DNA of 44,666 nt, from assembly GCA_964448115.1 (NCBI GenBank), contig CAYUVA010000024.1, positions 1 through 44,666 on the forward strand, in the 5' to 3' direction. The notes beneath the pieces were generated by a model. That model was given only the letters and a program-made list of their open reading frames with translations. It did not search any database and was not told the DNA's origin. Shown here piece after piece: positions 33,327-41,360 of the stretch (the stretch's first letter is position 1; each line of letters starts with the position of its first letter). The stretch is from CAYUVA01 sp964448115 [NCBI: uncultured bacterium]. Lineage in GTDB: Bacteria > CAYUVA01. Made by a program: the position numbers and the translations under genes.

Positions 33327-34289
33327 ATGCGAGTGCTCGTAACCGGGGGAGCTGGCTTCATTGGATCCCACCTGTGCGATCGACTTCTTGCCGAGGGTCA
33401 TCAGGTCATCGCCGTGGACAACCTAATCACTGGCAATATCGACAACATCGCACATATAAAGGATGATAACTTCGAGTTTATCAAGTACGATGTAACCAAT
33501 TATATCTATATCAAGGGCCAACTTGACTATATCCTTCATTTTGCCAGCCCGGCTAGCCCGATCGATTACCTGCAGCTACCGATCCAGACCCTCAAGGTTG
33601 GCTCCTTGGGCACCCATAAAGCACTCGGCCTGGCAAAGTCCAAGAGGGCAAGATTCCTGCTCGCATCCACCTCGGAGTGCTATGGCGATCCGCTGGTGCA
33701 TCCACAGGATGAAACCTATTGGGGTAATGTAAATCCTGTGGGGCCAAGGGGCGTCTATGACGAAGCCAAACGTTTCGCAGAGGCTATGGTTATGGCATAT
33801 CATCGAACCCATGGAGTTGATACCCGCATCGCCAGGATCTTCAACACCTTCGGACCTCGAATGCGCATCAACGACGGCAGAGTGGTTCCGACATTCATCT
33901 CGCAAGCGCTAAAAGGCGAACCGCTCACCGTCTTCGGTGATGGCTCACAGACGCGCAGCTTTTGCTATATCAGCGACCTGGTGGAGGGGATCTATCGATT
34001 GATGATGTCGAACTACCATGATCCGATCAACCTGGGCAACCCGATGGAGATGAGCATCCTCCAGTTCGCTCATAAGATCAAACAGATAACCAAAAGCCCA
34101 AGCGAGATCGTGTTCAAGCCTCTCCCCGTGGATGATCCCAGGACTCGTCAACCAAACATCGAGCGCGCTAAGCGCATACTCGGCTGGGAGCCAAAGATTG
34201 ACCTGGTCGAGGGCTTGGATAAGACCATCGAGTACTTCAAACAGGTGCTCGAACAAGATAATCGCAAGTCTGGGCAAGATCAGCCATGA
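33327..34289 (+). CDS. UDP-glucuronate decarboxylase-like (UXS) SDR epimerase
   Basis: The 320-residue extended SDR enzyme has the NAD+-binding GGAGFIG motif (residues 7-13) and the YDEAKR catalytic pair (Tyr144, Lys148). Hallmarks of the UXS subgroup are [21 protein letters not shown] and [22 protein letters not shown]. It should convert UDP-glucuronic acid to UDP-xylose for surface polysaccharide synthesis. AGGGGG lies 9 bp upstream of the ATG. The downstream ABC ATPase overlaps its stop by 4 bp (ATGA). Confidence 0.9.
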   Translation: MRVLVTGGAGFIGSHLCDRLLAEGHQVIAVDNLITGNIDNIAHIKDDNFEFIKYDVTNYIYIKGQLDYILHFASPASPIDYLQLPIQTLKVGSLGTHKALGLAKSKRARFLLASTSECYGDPLVHPQDETYWGNVNPVGPRGVYDEAKRFAEAMVMAYHRTHGVDTRIARIFNTFGPRMRINDGRVVPTFISQALKGEPLTVFGDGSQTRSFCYISDLVEGIYRLMMSNYHDPINLGNPMEMSILQFAHKIKQITKSPSEIVFKPLPVDDPRTRQPNIERAKRILGWEPKIDLVEGLDKTIEYFKQVLEQDNRKSGQDQP

Positions 34290-35095
34290 GCTTGAACAGC
34301 AACCAAGGACAATCCCCGCATCAGGCAGATGATCACGCCTTACACATAGGGAACCTGACCAAGCGTTTCGGCAAGGTTACGGCAGTTGATCGACTCGACC
34401 TTACGGTAAATTGGGGTGAGTTCTTCGGCTTTCTAGGTCCAAACGGCGCAGGTAAGACTACCACCATCAAGCTGATCACTGGATTGCTTGCTGCTGATGA
34501 GGGTCGCATCCTGGTCGGTGGGCACGATATACAAAAGGAAGCGGAGGATGCCAAGGCGATCCTCGGATATGTACCTGACAAGCCCTATCTTTACGAGAAG
34601 CTCACTGCGCGGGAATTCTTGCGCTTCGAGGCGGGATTGTTCGGCATGCAAGGGGCTGAAGTGGAGGAGCGCATCGAGTCGCTGCTGAGCCTGTTTGAGC
34701 TTTCCGACTGGGGTGATGACCTTCTGGAGAGCTTTTCTCACGGCATGAGGCAGAAGGTGCTGATGTCCGGCGCCTTCATCCATAAGCCAAGGCTGTTCGT
34801 GGTCGATGAGCCGATGGTCGGCCTGGACCCAAAGGGCGCAAGGCTGGTGAAAAAGGTGCTCACCGGCTTATGCGAACAGGGAATGACAATCTTCATCAGC
34901 ACGCATTCGTTGGAGGTCGCAGAACAGCTTTGCTCGCGCATAGCAATAATCATGGAGGGACGCATACTGGCCATGGGCAGCAAGGAGGAGCTTCAACAGA
35001 TGGCAAAGACAGGGAATGCCCGCCTTGAGGAGATATTCCTACAACTGACCGGCGGTCAAGACATCAGCCACCTGCTCAAGCACTTCACCTGGTGA
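34286..35095 (+). CDS. ABC-transporter ATP-binding protein (orphan)
   Basis: The 269-residue ATPase subunit has Walker [11 protein letters not shown] (51-60), a Q-loop region, a diverged signature ([10 protein letters not shown] instead of LSGGQ), Walker [14 protein letters not shown] (~170-182) and a switch His in [11 protein letters not shown]. The form resembles ATPases of CcmA/NatA-type exporters. No permease gene follows. The next frame is only 33 codons and then comes a DUF2723 gene, so its membrane partner is elsewhere or lost. It starts inside the UXS stop (ATGA), which couples the two. Confidence 0.88.
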   Translation: MSLNSNQGQSPHQADDHALHIGNLTKRFGKVTAVDRLDLTVNWGEFFGFLGPNGAGKTTTIKLITGLLAADEGRILVGGHDIQKEAEDAKAILGYVPDKPYLYEKLTAREFLRFEAGLFGMQGAEVEERIESLLSLFELSDWGDDLLESFSHGMRQKVLMSGAFIHKPRLFVVDEPMVGLDPKGARLVKKVLTGLCEQGMTIFISTHSLEVAEQLCSRIAIIMEGRILAMGSKEELQQMAKTGNARLEEIFLQLTGGQDISHLLKHFTW

Positions 35096-35099
35096 GAGA

Positions 35100-35201
35100 T
35101 TGATCAAGGTTTCCAGCTACAGAGCCATAGCAGCAGGTTTGCTCCTGGGGGTGATAATTCTTGCTGGATGCGAGATCTGGTTGCGAATCGCTTCCGTTTG
35201 A
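35100..35201 (+). CDS. 33-aa hydrophobic ORF, possible truncated membrane protein
   Basis: A TTG-initiated frame, 4 bp after the ABC ATPase stop, encodes MIKVSSYRAIAAGLLLGVII followed by LAGCEIWLRIASV and a stop. It has one hydrophobic segment and a lipobox-like LAGC. The basic start and sudden stop could mark the N-terminal remnant of a polytopic partner of the ABC ATPase, or a genuine small protein. No strong ribosome-binding site is present. Confidence 0.35.
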   Translation: MIKVSSYRAIAAGLLLGVIILAGCEIWLRIASV

Positions 35202-35328
35202 TACCTGGGATCAATGCCCATCTTGACTCATCATTCTTCTTCATAGTTAAAAATTAGGTTATGTATAAGAATCTATGATATGTTTATGAAGTAACTAAAA
35301 CGCTTGTTCAGAAGGTAAAAGGGGATGA

Positions 35329-37215
35329 ATGATGGCAAAAACCAGGCATCTTGATGACTCTCCACTGCTTGACTCTAGTCTTGTCCCCCAAGAAATGCTG
35401 CCATTGCTTATTCCGCTATTATTCTGCCTTGCGATCTATCTTTTAACCGTAAACTCGAACATACCGCTGATCGATGGCAGCGAGTTCATCATCGCCTCGT
35501 GGAGTCTCGGCATTCCGCATCCATCCACCTATCCATTGTTTGTAATCCCCTCACGCATCCTTGCCATGCTCCCCTTTGGCAATATCGCCTATAAGGTCTG
35601 TCTTTTCAGCGCATTTCTCAATTGCCTGGCATTGATTATGCTTTATTTCCTCCTTCGATTCGAGGTTAGAGATCCCATCATCGCCGCTGTGGGCATGATA
35701 ACTCTAGCCTTTAGCGAGGCTTTCTGGTCCGCCGGCATCAGCGCAGAGGTCTATTCGCTGCATATACTTCTATTATTCGCTTGCTTATACGCCCTTACAC
35801 ACGCTGCCCGTAAACATGCGAATACAAGGTACCTTTATGCCTTCGCCTTTTTTCTTGGCTTATCTATGGCTAATCATCACCAGACCCTGCTGTTTTTACC
35901 CGCTTACGGAATACTATTCTTAGGAGCCATTCGGCAAGGCAATACGATCAAAAGGCTGCTGGTGATGTTCATGTTGTTTATCTTAGGAACCTCTGTTTAC
36001 ATTTATTTACCCCTTCGAAGCACCAGGCAGCCAGCATTGGACAGGGGGGATCCGCAGAATTACTCGGCTTTTTGCCAGGTCATGCTGAAAAGGGCTGCCT
36101 CATCGGGAAAAGATATCACGGTCAACAAACCAGATAACTTCAAGATACATCTAGATCGCCTAAAGGATGTGTTTCCCAGGCAGTTTGCCATAATCGTTCC
36201 CATAATAGCTTTAGTTGGGCTTGTATGGCTGTTCAACATTTGGCCACTGAAGGCTTTCGGTTACTTGCTTTTAATCGCCGTTTCCACCACATTATCCATG
36301 CTTGCGTTTTATAGCAGGGAGCCTGGGATCGCTTACATGATCGATCCATTTTACCTTCCGCTTTACGCACTGATTGTTATCTTGTTTTGCTTCGGATTCT
36401 CATTCTTTACCAGCTACATTCACTGGTTCACCAGCGGCAAGGCAGAGAGCGCAGCCAGGGTGATCATCCTTGCCTCGTTGTTGTTGATAATCTTGCTTCA
36501 TGGCTTGAGCCAGTTGAAGCTGCTAGATAGAAGCGAGGCTCATGTCGCTTATGGTTGGGCAAAGAACGTGCTGGATTCAGCACCCTTCAATGCTGTCTTG
36601 GTCTGCGCGGTCGATGAATACTTCCCACTGGCTTATCTTCAGTACATTGAAAAGCGTAGAGTCGATGTACTCAATGCACATGTAGCCAGCCTCTATAATC
36701 ATCCCAGGGACTGGCTTGCCAGGTTCCCCGATGACGGAAGGCTTTGCTACCCGGTTCAAGGCTCAGCGCCGAGAGACCCAGCGCAGATCGAACAGCTTGT
36801 TCGACTCGGATTGACCTCTGCCTTATGGAGTCTCACCGATACCAGGAAGCTGTATCTCACCAGGGCTAATTCTAGGATAATCCCCGCCGGCTGGTTCTTA
36901 GGGATCAGGGGGCTAATTTACAAGGTTACCTCGTCTGCGTTTGAGGGCACGATAGACCTGGGGGTTAATTACCGCTTTTGGAAGAATGCAGATCTAAAGG
37001 GGCTTACTTATGACAAGTATCGGCTAAGCGAAGCTGAGCTAAACTTTCAGCGCTGCTATACATCCGCAGCCAATAATCTCGGATACCTGTTGCTGAAATC
37101 GGGGAGAGTGCAGAGGGCGCTCGCTATGTTCAGGCTCACATTGCGCCTGGATCCCCATAATAGGATAGCCCTGGAGCATCTAAGCGCAATGGATGATAGA
37201 AACTCCCTCCCTTAA
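35329..37215 (+). CDS. DUF2723 GT-C-like membrane protein with C-terminal TPR
   Basis: The 628-residue protein has an N-terminal DUF2723 domain. Its signature is DGSEFIIASWSLGIPHPSTYPLFVI after the first helix, equivalent to the GDSGEFITAAYTLGIPHPPGYP family motif. About ten helices extend to ~residue 395, with an extracytoplasmic domain, and a C-terminal TPR-like helical repeat (NLGYLLLKSGRVQRALAMFRLTLRLDP). The family is related to protein O-mannosyltransferases, so it probably transfers a sugar from a lipid carrier. AAGGGG precedes the ATG at 35329 (ATG 35332 is also possible). The stop overlaps the convergent adaptor gene at TTAA (37212-37215). Confidence 0.85.
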   Translation: MMAKTRHLDDSPLLDSSLVPQEMLPLLIPLLFCLAIYLLTVNSNIPLIDGSEFIIASWSLGIPHPSTYPLFVIPSRILAMLPFGNIAYKVCLFSAFLNCLALIMLYFLLRFEVRDPIIAAVGMITLAFSEAFWSAGISAEVYSLHILLLFACLYALTHAARKHANTRYLYAFAFFLGLSMANHHQTLLFLPAYGILFLGAIRQGNTIKRLLVMFMLFILGTSVYIYLPLRSTRQPALDRGDPQNYSAFCQVMLKRAASSGKDITVNKPDNFKIHLDRLKDVFPRQFAIIVPIIALVGLVWLFNIWPLKAFGYLLLIAVSTTLSMLAFYSREPGIAYMIDPFYLPLYALIVILFCFGFSFFTSYIHWFTSGKAESAARVIILASLLLIILLHGLSQLKLLDRSEAHVAYGWAKNVLDSAPFNAVLVCAVDEYFPLAYLQYIEKRRVDVLNAHVASLYNHPRDWLARFPDDGRLCYPVQGSAPRDPAQIEQLVRLGLTSALWSLTDTRKLYLTRANSRIIPAGWFLGIRGLIYKVTSSAFEGTIDLGVNYRFWKNADLKGLTYDKYRLSEAELNFQRCYTSAANNLGYLLLKSGRVQRALAMFRLTLRLDPHNRIALEHLSAMDDRNSLP

Positions 37216-38516
37216 CCTCTCGGCATAGATGTTAGGATCTCGTCTCCCTCGCTTATGCCGGACTCGACCACAGCCCACTTATGATCCCTGGCTTTTATCT
37301 TTAGGGGGATCTTTTTGCTCCCCAGGGCTGTCTTCTTATATACGAAAAGATCACCTTCCTTACCGAATATTGCTTCTGTAGGGATCGCAAGACAATCCTT
37401 GAATGTTTCCTCCACCAGGATGACAGAGGCACTCATCCCCGGCTTAAGTCCCCCATGCTGGCGATCCAGTTGCACTTGTATCTCGAAGACCTTGCTCTCT
37501 GCCGTGTAGTCATCCGAGATGAAGCCCGCTCCAACGGCTTCCTTCCGCTCAATAGCCAGCGGTCCTATATGATGCACGGTGCCAAGTAGCTCAAGACCCT
37601 CCAACGCCTCGACCTTGATCTCAACCCTCATACCAACCTTCACATGCGATATCAATGACTCTGCGACCTGGGTAACCAGGTGCATTCGATTCAAGTCCGG
37701 GATGAAACCTAGGGTTTGGCTATGCCAGATGCCGGTACCCTCCTTGATCTTCTCTCCACGCCAGGTTGAAGCATGCATGAACAGCCCGTCCTTTGGTGCA
37801 TAACATATTGTGTTGTTCAGATCCTCACCGAGATCATAGAGGCGAAACTTACCGGTCTCGAAGCGCTGCCGGGCTATCTGAACCTCAAGCTCGGCTAACC
37901 CAAGCCGGGCATCATACTCGGTCTTTACCCTCTCAAGTGCTATCTCCTTGAGCTTCATATCAAGCTCCCTGGTTTGCAGCTCCTCCTTTGCCTTTAGGTA
38001 TTCATCCTCGGATATCAGTTTATTGGCCAAGAATTCCTTCTTCTGCTCGAGATCATGTTTTGCTATCTCCCATTTTACCTTGGCGAACTCGTATCGTGCT
38101 TTGGCTTCCTCCAGCTCCCTTTTCAGTTTATAGATCCTAGCCTCCACGTCCTGGAGCACCCTTTTCAGCCAATTTTCCCACTCCTTCACGCTGATCTTAG
38201 CCTTCTCGTACTCTTGTTCCAGTTCCCTTGCATCCAGCCATACAATCGGTTCTCCCTTGGATACCCTGGTTCCTTCTGGAACAAGCCTGGTTATCTTGGT
38301 TCTGCTTATACCAGCGATGATCGGGACTTCTTCCAGGGATCGAAATACCCCGACCTCGTGAATACCCAAAGTTATGTCCTTTTTGCTTACAATGTAGGTC
38401 TCTTCGGGCAACTGAGCGCTTTTCTGTGCACGCTCGTTCTGGAAGCTGCAACAAGATAGCGAACAGGCGATCATAACTGCAAGGCATAGGGCTTTTTTTG
38501 CATAAAGATCACTCAT
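37212..38516 (-). CDS. Periplasmic adaptor lipoprotein, HlyD/RND-MFP type (second of a tandem pair)
   Basis: The product has about 434 residues from ATG 38516. A 38546 start is possible but would overlap the preceding gene further. A signal with CSLSCC gives a lipobox. A lipoyl/beta-barrel-type adaptor domain follows, with TRLVPEGTRVSKGEPIVWLDARE, a long coiled-coil hairpin rich in Glu/Lys (~residues 80-210), and a C-terminal beta domain (HGGLKPGMSASVILVEETFKD, GSKKIPLKI). It should link an inner-membrane pump to the TolC channel. It overlaps the upstream adaptor by 8 bp (ATGAGTGA) and is the last gene of the operon. The shared LVPEG...GEPIxWL core suggests the two adaptors arose by duplication. 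Confidence 0.87.
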   Translation of the reverse strand: MSDLYAKKALCLAVMIACSLSCCSFQNERAQKSAQLPEETYIVSKKDITLGIHEVGVFRSLEEVPIIAGISRTKITRLVPEGTRVSKGEPIVWLDARELEQEYEKAKISVKEWENWLKRVLQDVEARIYKLKRELEEAKARYEFAKVKWEIAKHDLEQKKEFLANKLISEDEYLKAKEELQTRELDMKLKEIALERVKTEYDARLGLAELEVQIARQRFETGKFRLYDLGEDLNNTICYAPKDGLFMHASTWRGEKIKEGTGIWHSQTLGFIPDLNRMHLVTQVAESLISHVKVGMRVEIKVEALEGLELLGTVHHIGPLAIERKEAVGAGFISDDYTAESKVFEIQVQLDRQHGGLKPGMSASVILVEETFKDCLAIPTEAIFGKEGDLFVYKKTALGSKKIPLKIKARDHKWAVVESGISEGDEILTSMPRG

Positions 38517-39807
38517 CTTCAGATGGCGTAGCTTCTTGCATCTCAAAAGGATTTACCAGGGCGACCACATCCCCCTCTTTTAGCCCGGATAATATCTGCC
38601 GGTGATATAGATTGCACTTTCCCAGCTCGACGGCTCGCCTGCTAAATCCCCCATTATTTCTTAGAAATACATAGTGCCTGTCTTTATCTCCAAAGACAGC
38701 CTCTTGGGGGACGATGAGCGCCTGCTCGAGGTGATCGATATGTATGATTGCCTTGCCGGTTAGACCCGGTCTCAGCTTCTCGTTATGCCCATTTATCTCG
38801 ATGAAGACATCGAATTTCCTGCGCCCGGTGAACTTTCTCTCCTGTCCCCAGCCGAGATCCTGCCCCGTATCCTGTGCCAGGGTGGAGATGCTCCTCACGG
38901 TGCCACTCAGATTAAGATCCGGGTAGGCATCAACTGTTATATAAGCGCTCATTCCCTCCTTTATCCGTGAGATATCGACCTCATCGACCTTGACCAGAAG
39001 CTCCATCTTATCCAGGTCCGGCACCTCCAGGAACGGATGTCCTCGCCAGATCTCGTCCCCGACCGCCACCTTCTCCATCTTGCCTCCCTTCCATATCTTG
39101 CGATATACGACTATGCCTGACTTGGGGGCTTTAATAACCGCCTTTTCAAGGTTCTCCTTGGCGGTCTCATATTCCTGCTGGTTTTTTTCCACCTCGATCT
39201 GAGCCTTCTTGACATCAGCCTCCTTGAGTTGCTTGTCTGTCTTGACCTGGTTTTGAACCTTTTGCAGGTTTATCCTTGCGTTTTCATGGTCAAGCACCGC
39301 GGAGCGATACTGAAGTTCGGCATCCTCCAGCTTCCTTCTCGGCGCCAGGTTAGCCTCCACCATCCGCTTCGCCCTCTCCAGTTCCTTTTTCTGTTCCTCC
39401 ATTCTTACCTTCTTGTATTCCAGGTTGGCTTGGGCTTCCTTTAACCTCAGCTCGTTGAGCTTGTTCTGCAACTCAGCCTCCTTGATCGCCTTTTCGAGGT
39501 CTTTCTGCGCCAGCTTCAGGTTAGCCTCCGCTCGCTCCAGCCTCTTTTTCTCCTCGTAGGTCTCCAGCCAGGCGATAGGCTCACCCTCACAGACAACCTT
39601 CCCTTCCGGCACCAGCTTGGCTATCTTGGCGCCCCACATATCGGCAGAGATATTGGTTGTCTTGGCAGCCTTGACCTCGCCGATGAAGGTCATGTCTATA
39701 GCCAGTTGATCAATGCGAGCCACCGCGGTGGGGATCTCGTTCGAGTTCTGCACGTTGCAGCAAGATAGCAGCAGGCAGCAAGCCACAAATAACCCATATA
39801 ATCTCAT
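38509..39807 (-). CDS. Periplasmic adaptor lipoprotein, HlyD/RND-MFP type (first of a tandem pair)
   Basis: The 432-residue protein has a signal with a LLLSCC lipobox. The N-terminal core AKLVPEGKVVCEGEPIAWLETYE is followed by a long Glu/Lys-rich coiled coil (~80-220), a beta domain (LEVPDLDKMELLVKVDEVDISRIKEG) and the C-terminal GLTGKAIIHIDHLEQALIVPQEAVFGDKDRHYVFLR region. It is a membrane-fusion adaptor expected to form a ring between pump and channel. It overlaps TolC by 4 bp upstream and the second adaptor by 8 bp downstream. Confidence 0.88.
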   Translation of the reverse strand: MRLYGLFVACCLLLSCCNVQNSNEIPTAVARIDQLAIDMTFIGEVKAAKTTNISADMWGAKIAKLVPEGKVVCEGEPIAWLETYEEKKRLERAEANLKLAQKDLEKAIKEAELQNKLNELRLKEAQANLEYKKVRMEEQKKELERAKRMVEANLAPRRKLEDAELQYRSAVLDHENARINLQKVQNQVKTDKQLKEADVKKAQIEVEKNQQEYETAKENLEKAVIKAPKSGIVVYRKIWKGGKMEKVAVGDEIWRGHPFLEVPDLDKMELLVKVDEVDISRIKEGMSAYITVDAYPDLNLSGTVRSISTLAQDTGQDLGWGQERKFTGRRKFDVFIEINGHNEKLRPGLTGKAIIHIDHLEQALIVPQEAVFGDKDRHYVFLRNNGGFSRRAVELGKCNLYHRQILSGLKEGDVVALVNPFEMQEATPSEDE

Positions 39808-41330
39808 TGCCTTGTATTATCTATATCGACAAGTTGCGATTCGGTTCCCATTACATAATCGAGCTGTGCCTTTGCGACCTCGTAATCCATGACCGCACTT
39901 ATGTAGTTGGAGCGCGCCTGGAGGTAGTCATCCTGCGCCTTGAGCAGGTCGATGTTTCGTATCAAGCCCTCCTGGTAGCTTTTATTCGCCAGCTCCAGCC
40001 CGTATTTCGCCTGCTGCATCGCCTTATCAAGGATGCTTATATTAGCCTCCAGCCGCTCTAGCTTCTCAGCTATGGAGATCGCTTCTTGGGTTAGCTCGAG
40101 TTTATAGTGCTCGATCTCGTTCTCCAGCTTTTTTAGCCTGAGACGAGCCTGGTAATATTGCTCGTGGTAGTAATTGTATCCAAAGGTATATTCGAATCCA
40201 ACGGTGGCGCTCCATTCGGGGTAATCGATCTTGATCGCCTCCTCGATCGCCTCTTGGTTGTTGGTATAAGCGCCTTTTATAACCAAATCCAATTCGGGGA
40301 GGCGAGCATTGGAGTAATACCTCATATCCAGCTGGGCAGCAAAGCGCTGCAAGTAAAGCATCTTAAGCTCCAGCCTGTTGGCTAGCGTTTGGGAGAGTAT
40401 CTCATCCAGCTTCACCTCGATCGGCTCATAATCGACCTTCTGGGTTAGCTTTATTTCTTGATTTACATCAAGCTCCAATTTGAGCAGCAATTGTCTCAGG
40501 TCTCCCCTTAAGCTCTGCCTCAGGTTGACCAGGTGGTTTTCCTTTGTATAAAGCTGGTTTTCCGCCTGGAGGACATCTATATGAGCCACCAAGCCCTCGT
40601 TGTATTTCATCTGGGTCGCCTTGAGGTGTTCCTTTGCCTGCTGGAGACCGAACTCGGCGACCTTTACCAGCTCTGTGCTTTTCAGCACCCGGTAATAGGC
40701 AGCCACGATCTCATAGAGCAGGGATTGTGCATAGCGCTTGAGGCTCATCATGGCGATCCGCTCATCATAGCCAGCGCCGACCAGATCAGCGGTCGCTATG
40801 CTGATGCCCATCCCCTTCATGAGGTGTTGGGTTAGCTCAATATCGAACACGGATGTATATTTATCGGTTCCCGGTGGCGTATCCTCGGTAATCGCAGTGG
40901 AATAGCCGCTGGCGCCAATGGAGAATGAACCTCCAGTCTCCAGGTCGCGACTTATGGTAGCTTCGATGCCTAGGGTGCTGTACCGGTTTACGGATGGCTC
41001 GCCGTCGGTGGTTTCCTTGAGCATGATGCCCGAAACCTCGCTCCCTATGTTCAGTTGAAAGGTGAAGGGATCCTTGGCTATGCGGCGAGCGCTTTGAGCA
41101 ATCATCTGATCCAGGCGATAGTTCCTCAAGAGGTAGTTGTTTTTCATACCCAGTTTGAGGGCATCCTGCAGGGTCAACCCGGTCCTGCCAAGATCGGAAC
41201 AGGCACCTGGATCTTGCCCCAAAACCAATGAGCTGCAAGATGCCAACAAAATGACAATAATAGCCAAATGTCCAGTTTTTGTTTCCATCCAGTTGCATAC
41301 TGGTATCCTGTGCGTAAATCTGCGATTCAT
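39804..41330 (-). CDS. TolC-like outer-membrane efflux channel
   Basis: The 508-residue protein has a signal (HLAIIVILLASCSSLVLG). Two OEP-type repeats with long alpha-helices (LVKVAEFGLQQAKEHLKATQMKYNEGLVAHID and the later LDKAMQQAKYGLELANKSYQEGLIRNIDLLKAQ) are the signature of the TolC fold. It should form the outer-membrane exit duct for the two downstream adaptors. ATG 41330 has AGGA 8 bp upstream. M15 (41288) would give a shorter signal but has no ribosome-binding site. A small ATGCC-GCA-GGCAT hairpin precedes it near 41345-41357. Confidence 0.9.
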   Translation of the reverse strand: MNRRFTHRIPVCNWMETKTGHLAIIVILLASCSSLVLGQDPGACSDLGRTGLTLQDALKLGMKNNYLLRNYRLDQMIAQSARRIAKDPFTFQLNIGSEVSGIMLKETTDGEPSVNRYSTLGIEATISRDLETGGSFSIGASGYSTAITEDTPPGTDKYTSVFDIELTQHLMKGMGISIATADLVGAGYDERIAMMSLKRYAQSLLYEIVAAYYRVLKSTELVKVAEFGLQQAKEHLKATQMKYNEGLVAHIDVLQAENQLYTKENHLVNLRQSLRGDLRQLLLKLELDVNQEIKLTQKVDYEPIEVKLDEILSQTLANRLELKMLYLQRFAAQLDMRYYSNARLPELDLVIKGAYTNNQEAIEEAIKIDYPEWSATVGFEYTFGYNYYHEQYYQARLRLKKLENEIEHYKLELTQEAISIAEKLERLEANISILDKAMQQAKYGLELANKSYQEGLIRNIDLLKAQDDYLQARSNYISAVMDYEVAKAQLDYVMGTESQLVDIDNTRQ

Positions 41331-41360
41331 AAGGAGGGTCCTATGTTATGCCTGCGGCAT

